Source of the DNA: Patescibacteria group bacterium UBA7396
Lineage (GTDB): Bacteria > Patescibacteriota > Gracilibacteria > BD1-5 > UBA6164
DNA: 27,283 nt
Direction of reading: 5' to 3'
NCBI GenBank assembly: GCA_002470645.1
Contig: DKNE01000030.1
Coordinates: 1-27,283 of the forward strand
In this document: piece by piece, positions 1-8,309 of the stretch
Layout of the letters: each line of letters opens with the position of its first letter
Numbering within the stretch: the stretch's first letter is position 1
Translations under genes and position numbers: made by a program
Notes under the pieces: model-generated
Seen by the model: the letters and a program-made list of their open reading frames with translations, nothing else
Databases searched by the model: none
What the model was told of the DNA's origin: nothing

Positions 1-21
1 ATTTTATACTAATATAATATT

Positions 22-49
22 TTGTAATTTTTATAAAAATTTATATAAT
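22..49 (+). promoter_or_regulatory. sigma-70-type promoter of the DtxR-like gene
   Basis: TTGTAA at 22-27 and TATAAT at 44-49 are separated by 16 bp and lie about 30 bp before the first start codon. Bases 1-79 are otherwise A/T-rich and hold no supported gene. I see no clear metal-regulator operator. Confidence 0.5.
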
Positions 50-79
50 GAAAAAAAATAATTTATTATTATAGAAAAG

Positions 80-481
80 ATGCAAAAATGTACTCATAAT
101 GTTTGGAGAGAAAATAATGGTATTGAAATCACACATTCTATTATTCATTATCTTTATGCTATAGATTTTTTACACAAAGCTCATGGTTATTCCAGAGCAG
201 TAGATATTGCCAATCATTTATGAATTACCGCGGGAAGCTGTAGTATTTGATTAAAAAATTTACTTAAAAAGTGATTTGTAAAAGAAGATGAAAATAGATT
301 TATTTCTCTTACATCATTATGACAAGAAGTGGTTGAAAAATCTTTTTTTAAAAGAAATATTATTCTTTCTTTTTTTGAAAAAAAATTATGAATTAATCAC
401 CAAAAAGCTGAAATGAATGCTTGTAATATAGAGCATTTACTTGATGATGAAATAATAGAAAAATTACAAAAATATGTTTAA
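80..481 (+). CDS. DtxR/MntR-family metal-dependent transcriptional regulator
   Basis: The 133-residue product has the layout of the short MntR-like members of the DtxR family: an N-terminal winged helix followed by a helical dimerisation and metal-binding part. The recognition region reads YSRAVDIANHLGITAGSCS and continues GLKNLLKKGFV, where every glycine in IANHLG, SIGLKN and KKGFV is encoded by TGA. His, Glu and Cys residues in the second half (EMNACNIEHLL) match the family's metal-binding helix. Family members repress metal uptake or redox genes when loaded with Mn or Fe; the metal and the targets cannot be read here. The start at 80 is the first in-frame ATG, since an upstream ATG at 48 ends at a TAG within nine codons. 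It overlaps the next gene by 8 bp, so the two are probably co-transcribed. Confidence 0.8.
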
Positions 482-902
482 CGAAAATCAATTTACTCTT
501 GATCTCTGAGGAGAGTATAAAATCCCTAAAAAACTTATTATTTACAAAGATATTATTGTAGATAGAAAATCAAAATATACAATTGTTGGATGATATATAG
601 AGTCAGAAAATGATGCAAAAGAACTGATCAAATTTTTAAAAAAAGATAAATATTTTCGTGATGCTACACATAATAGTTATGCGTATCGTATCAAACAAGA
701 AAATGGAAGTATTTTGGAATGAAAAAATGATGACGGAGAGACATGAGCTGGAATGTGTATTTTAAGGGAAATACAAAGAGAAAATGCTATACAATTAGTT
801 TTAGTGGTGACGAGGTACTTTTGAGGGATAAAACTTCAAACAGATCGTTTTAAAAATGTGATAGATGCTTGTAAGATGTTTTTTGAAAAAACAAAAAACT
901 AA
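474..902 (+). CDS. YigZ/IMPACT-family protein (UPF0029), short form
   Basis: The 142-residue product carries the N-terminal domain of the YigZ/IMPACT family. Visible hallmarks are FRDATHNSYAYRI, then DDGETGAG, then LVVTRYFGGIKL. The family norm is DATHNCYAY, DDGEPSGTAG and VVTRYFGGIKLG, so the middle motif is slightly degenerate. The YFGG glycine pair begins with TGA. E. coli YigZ has about 200 residues and a second C-terminal domain; this protein stops after the first domain, so it is a short version. The biochemical role is unsettled in the family (eukaryotic IMPACT is linked to translation control). It starts inside the end of the DtxR-like gene and ends at the first base of a terminator hairpin. 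Confidence 0.8.
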
Positions 903-933
903 AAAAGAAACATATAAAAATTGTTTCTTTTTT
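901..933. terminator. intrinsic terminator after the YigZ-like gene
   Basis: An 11-bp perfect stem (AAAAAAGAAAC with GTTTCTTTTTT) encloses an 11-base loop and has T-runs on both strands. It begins on the TAA stop codon of the preceding gene. It may also serve the convergent gene ending at 994, though 60 bp away. The rest of the gap to 993 shows nothing further. Confidence 0.75.
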
Positions 934-993
934 AGTTGTTTACAAATCTCTGTATTAGAAAGTTTTGTTTCCTATTTTATGTATTTAAAATCA

Positions 994-2505
994 CTATTTA
1001 CTTCATCAAATAATTTTTCCATTTTCATCATATGAGTAGAAATCTTTTAAGAGAGGTACACTGATGATTTTTGACATAAAATTATTTTCATCATTATTTT
1101 CTATTTCAAAAACAATAGCTGGAATCAAAAATTCTTCTTGTCAGTTATTTTGAGTATAATGGTAGATATGAACATACTGAAGTTTTGGATTTTTGAGTTC
1201 AATGTCAATATATTGAGCATTTTCAACTTCTTCTATCTCAAGTCAAAATCTTCATCATACATTGGCAATATGTAAAATATTGTCAGTATTATTTTCTATT
1301 TTATAATCAGATTTAGCATATTGTTCTATTTTTAATCCCAGTACAGAACTTACTTTTTTCTCTTGAATATCAATTTCTACCTTTACTCAAGATTTTTCCC
1401 CAGATTCTTCTATAATTTCTTTTCCATCAAGAAGACTAGGATAGAGAATATAGGTATTTTCTGGAATATAACTTGGAGCTTTTTTTGAAGTGCTGAATTC
1501 TCTTAAAATACTATCATAATTGGTATCAATTTGAGCAGTTCAATACTGTGATACATCGATTTTATATTCCTTCATAAAATTATTTGCTATTTGTAGCAAC
1601 TCATCATCAGAGAGAAGATCTATTTGTTTGTTTTCATCATAATTTTTTTGAGGCCATTTATCCCAATTTTTATAGATATTTAAATATCCATTTGAAAAAT
1701 CAATATTGATACTATAACCATATTTTTTCTCTTGATTGAGACTGATATTCCCAGCAGATAAATCTGAAAAACGAGAAATATCAAGTCCGTTAAAACTAAA
1801 ATTTCAAAATTTTTCTACAAAATTTTTTCATAAATCAACTACTTTTGATTTTTTATATATTGGAAGAGTTTCTGGAATATCGATATTGAGTGCTCATGAA
1901 AAATTATATCTATATATTTCAGGAATTCCTATAGGTTCTACAGGAAGTATTCTCATATCTGTTCCTTCGACCATTCAAGCAGATTCTGGAGCATCCATCA
2001 TTAAGCTACTACTTTCTACCATCATATCTTCAACCATACCACTTGATTTGAGACTTATTTTTTCTAGTCATCCTCCAAAACCTCATCCATTTACTCATAC
2101 ATTTTTTAAATTTCAAAAGTCAGTATTGGTTTCTAGTATAAAACTATTAAAGCTGAGTATATCACTTTCTTGTGAAGTTTTATTTTCAGAAGTAAGCATA
2201 TGAGGAGCAAAAGTTTCTCCAAAAATAAAAAATGAAAATGCCGCAATTCAAGCAGTTCAAAATATATAACTAAATATTTGCCATATATTGAGTTTGCGAC
2301 GAGACATATAATTTTGTAATTTTTCTGAAGTAATTTTTTCAGAAATACGTTCCTTTAATGCCAATTTAAAATTTTCATCCATTTTTATATTTGGTTTTAA
2401 AAGTAGCATATTTTGTATTATTTTTGTGAGTTCATTTTCTTTTTGTTTCAGACTTTCATCAATTTGATATAACTCTTGCAATATTTTTTCTACATCTTTT
2501 CCCAT
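994..2505 (-). CDS. putative membrane-anchored anti-sigma factor with large extracytoplasmic domain
   Basis: The 503-residue product is open from ATG to TAG only with TGA as Gly. Residues 1-70 are charged and helical (MGKDVEKILQELYQIDESL) and contain a basic stretch, YMSRRK. They are followed by one strongly hydrophobic segment at about 74-98 (IWQIFSYIFGTAGIAAFSFF). The remaining 400 residues are polar, rich in Asn, Asp, Ser and Ile, and should lie outside the membrane. The ECF sigma gene ends 3 bp upstream, and this cytoplasm-membrane-outside layout beside an ECF gene is the usual one for anti-sigma factors. No zinc-binding HxxxCxxC motif is seen, so it is not a ZAS-type anti-sigma factor. 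The anti-sigma role is inferred from layout and position; the outer domain matches no family I recognise. Confidence 0.65.
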
Positions 2506-2508
2506 AGT

Positions 2509-3063
2509 TTATATATTTAATAGTAAAATAAGAAGCAAACTCATATAAGTAGTTGGAATATTTGCTAATGTTCTTGAAACTACTTTTTTACAGTTATCTA
2601 TACTCTCTCAGGTAAGTACGCTAATCTCTTTATAACTTAAATCATCCCAAAGTCTCATTAAAAGAATTTGTTTATGTTTTTCTTTTAATGTGTCAAAATA
2701 TGCAAAAATTTCACGTAATTTTTCTTTGTTATCCAAATTTTTTCAAAAATCTTCATCATATCCAAATTCTAATAATTCATCTATTTGAACGGTTTCTTTT
2801 TTTGAACTATATGTATCTATCACTAAATTATAAGCAATACGATAAATCCAAGCTTTAAAATGAGAATCTTGAGTATTTTTAAAACTATTTATTTTATCAA
2901 GCGCTTTAAAAAAAGTCTGACTCGCGAGGTCTTCACTGAGCTCTTTATCGTATGTTTTGAGATAAATAAATTTATAAATTGGATCTGCATATTTTTCATA
3001 CAACTCTGAAAAATACTCTAATTTTCATTTTTGACAAAGATCAATAATTTCTTGCTCTGACAT
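2509..3063 (-). CDS. RNA polymerase sigma factor, ECF (sigma-70) family
   Basis: The 184-residue product has both ECF regions. Region 2 includes FSELYEKYADPIYKFIYLK, ELSEDLASQTFFKAL and then FKAWIYRIAYNLVID, the classic sigma-2 core and -10 recognition helix. Region 4 reads KHKQILLMRLWDDLSYKEI and continues VLTGESIDNCKKVVSRT, a helix-turn-helix for the -35 element. The start is the ATG at 3063-3061; a TTG further in would cut region 2. The C-terminus ends in a leucine-rich run. The gene is followed after 3 bp by the membrane-anchored partner, so the pair probably forms one envelope-responsive operon. It is preceded by an unusual pair of competing hairpins. Confidence 0.9.
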
Positions 3064-3077
3064 GAAATTGGATGTTA

Positions 3078-3132
3078 AGAGTTAAAAATAGCAAGTACCC
3101 GAGAGTTAGAGACACCTCTATTTTTAACTCTC
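3078..3132 (-). promoter_or_regulatory. leader with mutually exclusive hairpins upstream of the ECF sigma gene
   Basis: Read on the minus strand, 3131-3118 (AGAGTTAAAAATAG) is perfectly complementary to 3091-3078, giving a 14-bp stem. The same upstream bases (GAGAGTTA, 3132-3125) also pair with TAACTCTC at 3108-3101, giving an 8-bp hairpin. The two folds cannot coexist. The long stem ends 14 bases before the ATG, close enough to cover the ribosome entry region. No T-run follows it, so control of translation or an operator palindrome is more likely than termination. The repeats are direct observation; any regulation is inference. Confidence 0.5.
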
Positions 3133-3181
3133 AGAAACTATAACTAGAAAAATTTTTTTAAGTGACAATTTTTTATATTTT

Positions 3182-4147
3182 TTAATGAAACCATCATTTT
3201 TTCTTAAAAAAGAGAAATAATACCAAGGAAAGAATAATCATAATTCCTGAAATGATAAAAAATGCACTTGGAGATTCTGCCATAGGAAGATGTACATTCA
3301 TTCCATATATTCAAGCAATCAGGGTCATACTTCATATAATCAACGTTAATACTGTCAGTGTTCCAATAAGTGAGTTTAATTTTATATTCATAAGAGAGTT
3401 ATATATCTCACTCAAAGAAGAAATATTTTTTGTGAGTATATTTATTTGGTTTTCTATTTTATCAAGTTTATACATAAGATCTTCAAAATAGAGATCAAGT
3501 TGTCAATCATAAAATTTTTCTATTGTTTTTTGAAGTTCTGCTATAAGTTCGGCTTGTGGGATAAATAAGTGTTTTAAAAATACAAGATTTCTTCTTTTTA
3601 CCATAAGTTGTTCAAGAAGTTTTTTACTTAATCATTCATTTGAAAATATATCTTCTTCTAAAAGCATAATATCTTTAGTACTTTTTGTTAATATTTTGAG
3701 TGTTTTATCAAACATTACATCCAATATTTTATACAAGATATAATAAGGTGAAATTTTATATTTTTCAGGGTCTTCTAAGTCTCTTGTTTCTTCTAAGTAT
3801 TCTTCTCTAATTTTTTCTATATGATTTGTTTTTTGACTGGTGATAGTGATAATAAAGTTTTTTCAAAGTATGATACTGAATTCATTTGAAATATACCTTT
3901 TTTGTCTTTCATCATATTTTGGAAAATGAAATACCATGAATATATGATTGTCATAGGTATCTATTTTATCTTGTACTCCATATTCTACGATATCATCTAA
4001 GATGATTTCATGTAAATCATACGTTTCTCCGATCTCTAAAAGTTCTGATTTTTTGGGATTTTCAAAATGTATCCAACTCACTCTTCCAATTTTTAATAAA
4101 TTTTTCATATCACACAAATTATCATCTAAAATTCTTTGTATTATCAT
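3182..4147 (-). CDS. corA: CorA-family divalent cation (Mg2+/Co2+) transporter
   Basis: The 321-residue product has the CorA plan: an N-terminal cytoplasmic domain (VSWIHFENPKKSELLEIG), a long helical stalk, and two C-terminal membrane helices. The signature YGMN lies in ACIYGMNVHLP between the two helices; GMN is the selectivity motif of the pore. The second helix (IISGIMIILSLVLFLFF) is followed by a basic tail, KKKWGFH-like, ending at TAA. The start is taken as the ATG at 4147-4145; a TTG two codons upstream is possible. CorA pentamers carry Mg2+ into the cytoplasm and are usually regulated by the ion itself. It precedes the ECF gene by 118 bp on the same strand, and no convincing terminator was found between them. 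Confidence 0.9.
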
Positions 4148-4202
4148 ACTCAAAATAAGATATTTTCAAACTTTGTTTCTTTTTTTATTATTTTAAAATC
4201 TA

Positions 4203-4230
4203 TTGACAATAAAAAATAAATAGATATAAA
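4203..4230 (+). promoter_or_regulatory. promoter of the small secreted protein gene
   Basis: TTGACA at 4203-4208 and TATAAA at 4225-4230 are separated by 16 bp, about 30 bp before the ATG at 4262. This is one of the best -35 boxes in the window. The region lies between divergent genes. Confidence 0.6.
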
Positions 4231-4261
4231 TAATATTCATTTATCACTTATTTTTATATTT

Positions 4262-4657
4262 ATGAAATCGTTTCGAAACGCTTTAGCTACTTTTACACTT
4301 TGAACTACTTTAGCAGCTTTATCACCATGAGTACAAGCAGGAATTGATGAAGTAGTACAAGAAACTGCAAATACAGCCAATGTACCAACTTTAGAAAGTG
4401 TAAAATTAGTAAAACAAGAATCAAATCATAAATTCAAACAATGACAAAATGTATATATTCTTTATAAAATTAAATCATTAGATTGAAAAGATGTATGAAT
4501 TTTTATACAAACTCAATATGATGCACAAAAAATGACTGGATATGAAGTATTTTCATACCCATGATATGATGGAAAAAGATTTCAATTATTGGTAACTCAT
4601 GATATTACTAATATTCCAGGAACTTCTGATTTTTCTACATATATTATAAAAAAATAA
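4262..4657 (+). CDS. small secreted protein of unknown function
   Basis: The 131-residue product begins MKSFRNALATFTLGTTLAAL and continues SPGVQAG. That is a basic start, a hydrophobic core and a small-residue site (VQA-G), a clear Sec signal peptide cut near residue 28. The mature part (about 100 residues) has alternating polar and hydrophobic stretches such as QNVYILYKIKSLDG and GKRFQLLVTHDI, suggesting a small beta-rich domain. I do not recognise the family. Six of its ten glycines are TGA, so it is well adapted to the host code. It has its own promoter and a shared terminator, so it is a single-gene unit. Confidence 0.7.
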
Positions 4658-4690
4658 AAGAAAAAAGCCTTTTACAGGCTTTTTTCTTTT
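4656..4690. terminator. bidirectional terminator between the secreted protein gene and thrS
   Basis: A 14-bp perfect stem (AAAAGAAAAAAGCC with GGCTTTTTTCTTTT) has a 7-base loop, with T-runs on both strands. It overlaps the TAA of the plus-strand gene (4655-4657), and the thrS stop codon (4672-4674) lies in its loop. Confidence 0.85.
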
Positions 4691-6447
4691 ATTTCAGTAT
4701 TTAATTTTGAGATAAATTCTTCAAAAGAAAGAGTTGATTGCTCTTTTGTTCTTACATTTCTTATTGAAACAGTATTATTTGCTACTTCTTGCTCTCAGAT
4801 AATTACAATATAATTATATTTTGAAGTTTCTCCATTTCTAATTTTTTTATTAAAACTATCACTTGAAAGATCTATATCACTTCTTATATCAAGTTCTTTT
4901 AACCTCATATTCAGAGATTTTGCATATTCTTCAAAGTTTTCTGCTACTGGAACAATATTTACTTGTCTTGGAGACATCCAAAGTGGAAATGCTCCAGCAA
5001 AATGTTCAATAATAATTCCCATAAATCTCTCTAAACTTCCTGAAATAGCTCTATGAATTACTACTGGTCTTTCCTCTTCTCAAGCTTCATTAGTAAAGCT
5101 AAGTTTAAATCTTTCAGGAAGATTAAAATCACATTGAATAGTAGCAAGTTGCCATTCTCTTCCGATACAATCTTTAAACATAAAATCGAGTTTAGGTCCG
5201 TAAAATGCTGCTTCTCCAGGCATTCTTTTATAAGGAAGATTGTTTGCTTTAGCTGCCTCTTCTAAAGCTCATTCAGCTTGAACCCAAACATCATCTGAAC
5301 CAAGATATTTACTTCTATCTTCATCATCTCTTACAGAAAGTGAAACCCAATAATCATTGATAAGTCCCATAGTTGTATAAAACTCTTTTATGATATCAGT
5401 AATAAGTTTTACTTCTTCTTTTATTTGAGTAACTCTACAGAATAAATGTCCATCATCTTGAGTAATTGCTCTTACTCTGGTAAGTCCTGATAATTGTCCA
5501 GTTTTTTCATCTCTATACACAGTTGCAGGTTCAAAATATCTTACTGGCATATCTCTGTAAGAAAATTGATTATCAGCAAAAATTTGCATATGATGAGGAC
5601 AGTTCATTGGTTTTACATAAAATTTTTCTTTTGAAGTTCCTCCCCAAACACTAAACATATCTTCTAAATAATGCCCAGCATGACCTGAGGTTACATATAA
5701 ATCTTCCTTTGCAAGATGTGGAGTACAAACTCTATGATATCCATGTCTTTTATGAAGATCCCATAGATAGTTTTCAATTTCTTTTCTAATAATCATCCCA
5801 GCAGGTTGAATAAGAGGAAGTCAAGCTCAAACAAGATCAGAAATAGTAAATAATTTTAATTTTTTCCCAAGAATTCTATGATCTCTTTTTTTCGCTTCTT
5901 CAAGCATTTTTACATGAGCATCGAGTTCTTCTTTTGTATCAAAAGCAAGTCCATAAATACGAGTAAGCATTTTTCTTGAAGCATCTCACTTCCAATAAGC
6001 TCCAGCAATTTTTTCTAGTGTAAATGAATTTGCATCAATTTTATTGGTATTATCAACATGTGGACCAGAACACATATCAATAAAACTAGATTCTCCATTT
6101 TGCATAATATTTTTGTAAAAACTGATTGTTTTATGTCATTTTGCAAATAATTCTTCTGCCATTTCAACTTTGTATTCTTCTCATTGAGAACTTAAATAAT
6201 CTTTTGCATCTTCAAAAGAAAGATCATATTGCTCAAATTTTTGATTTTGTTTGATGATTTGTTTCATCTTTTTTTCAAGAATTTTTAAATCTTCTTCTTT
6301 AAATTCGATTCCTGAAAAATCAAAATCATAATAAAATCCAGTATCAATATCTGGTCAAATAGCCATCTTTACATCATTCCCATAAAGTGCTTTTACTGCT
6401 TGAGCCATAATATGACTCAGCGAATGTCTTTTTGTAGAAATATCCAT
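4672..6447 (-). CDS. thrS: threonyl-tRNA synthetase lacking the N-terminal TGS domain
   Basis: The 591-residue enzyme charges tRNA-Thr with threonine. Its first residues, MDISTKRHSLSHIMAQAVKA, are already the start of the editing domain, so the TGS domain (about 60 residues in E. coli ThrRS, 642 residues) is missing. Editing-site residues are present: HSLSH, and later MCSGPH. The catalytic core shows class II motifs: motif 2 VRYFEPATVYRDE, the zinc-site segment MNCPHHMQIF, and the FYGPKLDFM and DCIGREWQLATIQ region. HRAISGSLERFMG is motif 3. The C-terminus, MSPRQVNIVPV to IIGEQEVANNTVSIR, is the anticodon-binding domain. The start is the first ATG of the frame; extension upstream runs into the leader hairpin. 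Confidence 0.95.
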
Positions 6448-6486
6448 AATTTTTTGGTTAAAAAGTAATGAGTAAATTTTTAATAA

Positions 6487-6515
6487 AAAAACTCCTAAAT
6501 GATTTAGAAGTTTTT
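6487..6515 (-). terminator. attenuator-like terminator hairpin in the thrS leader
   Basis: On the minus strand an AAAAACT..TAAA/TTTAG..AGTTTTT stem (12 pairs, one mismatch, 3-base loop) is followed by a T-run, 40 bp before the thrS ATG and downstream of its promoter. A ten-base leader segment at 6551-6542 can pair (one G-U) with the loop-proximal half of this hairpin (6505-6496), as an antiterminator would. No T-box sequence (AAGGGTGG type) is present. Confidence 0.55.
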
Positions 6516-6630
6516 ATTTTTATGTATTATTACACAACAAAAAATCATCTAAATTTTAGAAGTATATATAGTAGTTGTGGTTACAAGTTGTGTGAAGCTC
6601 ATATGTCTTTATTAAAAAGTAACATTTGGT

Positions 6631-6658
6631 AGTGTATAAATTTTTTTTTGTTTGTCAA
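6631..6658 (-). promoter_or_regulatory. promoter of thrS
   Basis: On the minus strand TTGACA (6658-6653) and TACACT (6636-6631) are 16 bp apart; a TATACA at 14 bp spacing is an alternative. A transcript from here would have a leader of about 170-180 bases before the thrS ATG, unusually long for this compact region. Confidence 0.5.
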
Positions 6659-6662
6659 AAAT

Positions 6663-6691
6663 TTGATTTATTTTTATCTTTATGTTAAAAT
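6663..6691 (+). promoter_or_regulatory. promoter of the 6723-8273 operon
   Basis: TTGATT (6663-6668) and TAAAAT (6686-6691) are 17 bp apart with a TG before the -10 box. It points away from the thrS promoter and ends 32 bp before the ATG at 6723. Confidence 0.5.
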
Positions 6692-6722
6692 ATACCCAGA
6701 TATTACTTTTAAAATAGTGAAA

Positions 6723-7208
6723 ATGAATAATGAATTTTTAAATTGAGTAGGAGAAGAAACAGAAGCTTTTTCTCAGGCAAGTTTTACTCTTTTGCCAGAT
6801 GGAAATATACAAATGACATTGTTAGAAAATGGAAGAAAAAAACAGAGATATATTCAAGATTATGTGAGTGTATCTTTTCAAGATTCAGAAAAAATCAAAA
6901 GGTATGATAGGATTTGATATAAATTACTTTGGAGTAGTGATTTATGAACTATCCCAGATAATTTACATTTATTTGTACAAAAAAATTCAGATAATTTTCA
7001 AAATTACCAAGATATATCAGATGTAAAATGAAATTTTAATCGTTGAATAAGTATTTCCTGAAAACAAGCTATGAAGATAGAAGCATCAGAAGGAAGAGAG
7101 TTTTATTTTATAAAATCTTCTCAACTTCATCCAGAAATAACTCAAGAAGTTATGAGTATAAAGAAAATACTACAAGATTTATTCACTCATATAGGAGCTG
7201 GAAAATAA
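6723..7208 (+). CDS. unknown protein upstream of the PilT-type ATPase
   Basis: The 161-residue product is intact only with TGA as Gly (six or more sites, for example FLNGVG, RIGYKL and VKGNFNRGISISG). It has no signal peptide or membrane segment. It looks mixed alpha/beta, with a C-terminal helix around SSQLHPEITQEVMSIKKIL. I recognise no family. It has a good promoter and is followed after 21 bp by the PilT-type ATPase gene, so the two are probably co-transcribed. A link to type IV pili is only suggested by this position. Confidence 0.65.
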
Positions 7209-7229
7209 TTTAATTTTTTATAAATACCT

Positions 7230-8273
7230 ATGCAAATCGCAGATATATTAAAACTTGCTTTAGAAAAAAATGCTTCTGATATAATCATTACAGGAGGATC
7301 AAAACCAAGTCTAAAAATAAACGGAGATATTTATTTTTTTGATAATGTGGAACTTATATCAAAAGATGAATCAAAAAAACTAGCTCTTTCCATTATGACA
7401 GAAAGTCAAAGAGAATTATTTTTAAAAACTTTAGAACTTGATTTTTCTATTGAATTAAAAGGATTTTGTAGATTTAGAGTAAATGCGTTTATTCAAAAAG
7501 ATGGATATAGTCTTGTATTTAGACCAATTAAATCAGAAATTCCTGAATTTGAAATGCTTCATCTTCCAGAAATTTTAAAGAGTTTTACGTATAAAAGAAA
7601 TGGATTAGTTTTGATTACTTGATCTGTAGGAAGCTGAAAAACTACTACATTAGCATGACTTTTATGAGAAATTAATAAAACCATGTCAAAGCATATTATT
7701 ACTGTAGAAGATCCTATTGAATTTGTGTATGAAAATAAAAAATCAATTATTGAACAAAGGGAAGTTGGGACTCATACTCTTACTTTTGATAATGGACTTA
7801 AATATGCCCTCAGACAAGCTCCTGATGTGATTATGATTTGAGAAATGAGAGATTTAGAAACCTTTAGGCTTGCGCTTCGTGCTGCTGAAACTGGAAATCT
7901 TGTGTTTGCTACACTTCATACTTCTGGAGCCGCGAGAACAGTAGCGAGAATTATTGATATGTTTCCCTGAGACGAAAAAGAAATTATTAGACAACAACTC
8001 TCAGAATCACTTTTATGAGTAGTTTGGCAACAACTTTTAAAAACAGCAGATGGAAAGGGGAGAGTACCAGCAACAGAAGTACTTATTAATACCGTTCCTG
8101 TGGCAAATATGATCAGAAAAAATCAAACACATCAAATCCCAAATGCTATGGAAACATGAAAAGAAAGTGGTATGATTACGATGAAAGATTCTTTGGATAC
8201 TTTATTTCAAAAATGACTCATTGCAAAAGAAATATATGAAGCCAATCTTGCTGTACTGGATAGATATAATTAG
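7230..8273 (+). CDS. pilT: PilT-type twitching-motility ATPase (type IV pilus retraction)
   Basis: The 347-residue product matches the usual PilT length (about 345). The N-terminal PAS-like domain begins MQIADILKLALEKNASDI, close to the PilT norm. The ATPase domain has Walker A TGSVGSGKTTT (about 130-140, two of its glycines encoded by TGA), the Asp box ITVEDPIEFVYEN, Walker B DVIMIGEMRDLET (about 199-211, Gly again TGA) and the His box FATLHTSGAARTVARIIDMFP. PilT hexamers drive pilus retraction at the inner face of the membrane. The C-terminal AIRNLIRE box of PilT is only weakly matched here (VANMIRKNQTHQI). No pilin or assembly gene is in the window, so PilT versus PilU or another PilB relative cannot be fully settled. 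Confidence 0.9.
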
Positions 8274-8309
8274 AGGAAAAAATAAAATTTATAACTAATA
8301 ATTTGAAAT

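Noticed and set aside
1736..2203. Open frame of 155 codons on the plus strand
   Set aside because: It lies antisense inside the membrane-anchored anti-sigma-like gene, which is continuous on the minus strand under code 25; the plus frame is low-complexity with no motif.
3252..3491. Plus-strand open frame antisense to the CorA gene
   Set aside because: The minus strand here encodes the GMN motif and membrane helices of CorA, so the plus frame is a shadow.
6448..6658. T-box riboswitch upstream of thrS
   Set aside because: Neither the conserved T-box sequence nor a stem I-like structure is visible; only a terminator and a possible competing pairing are supported.
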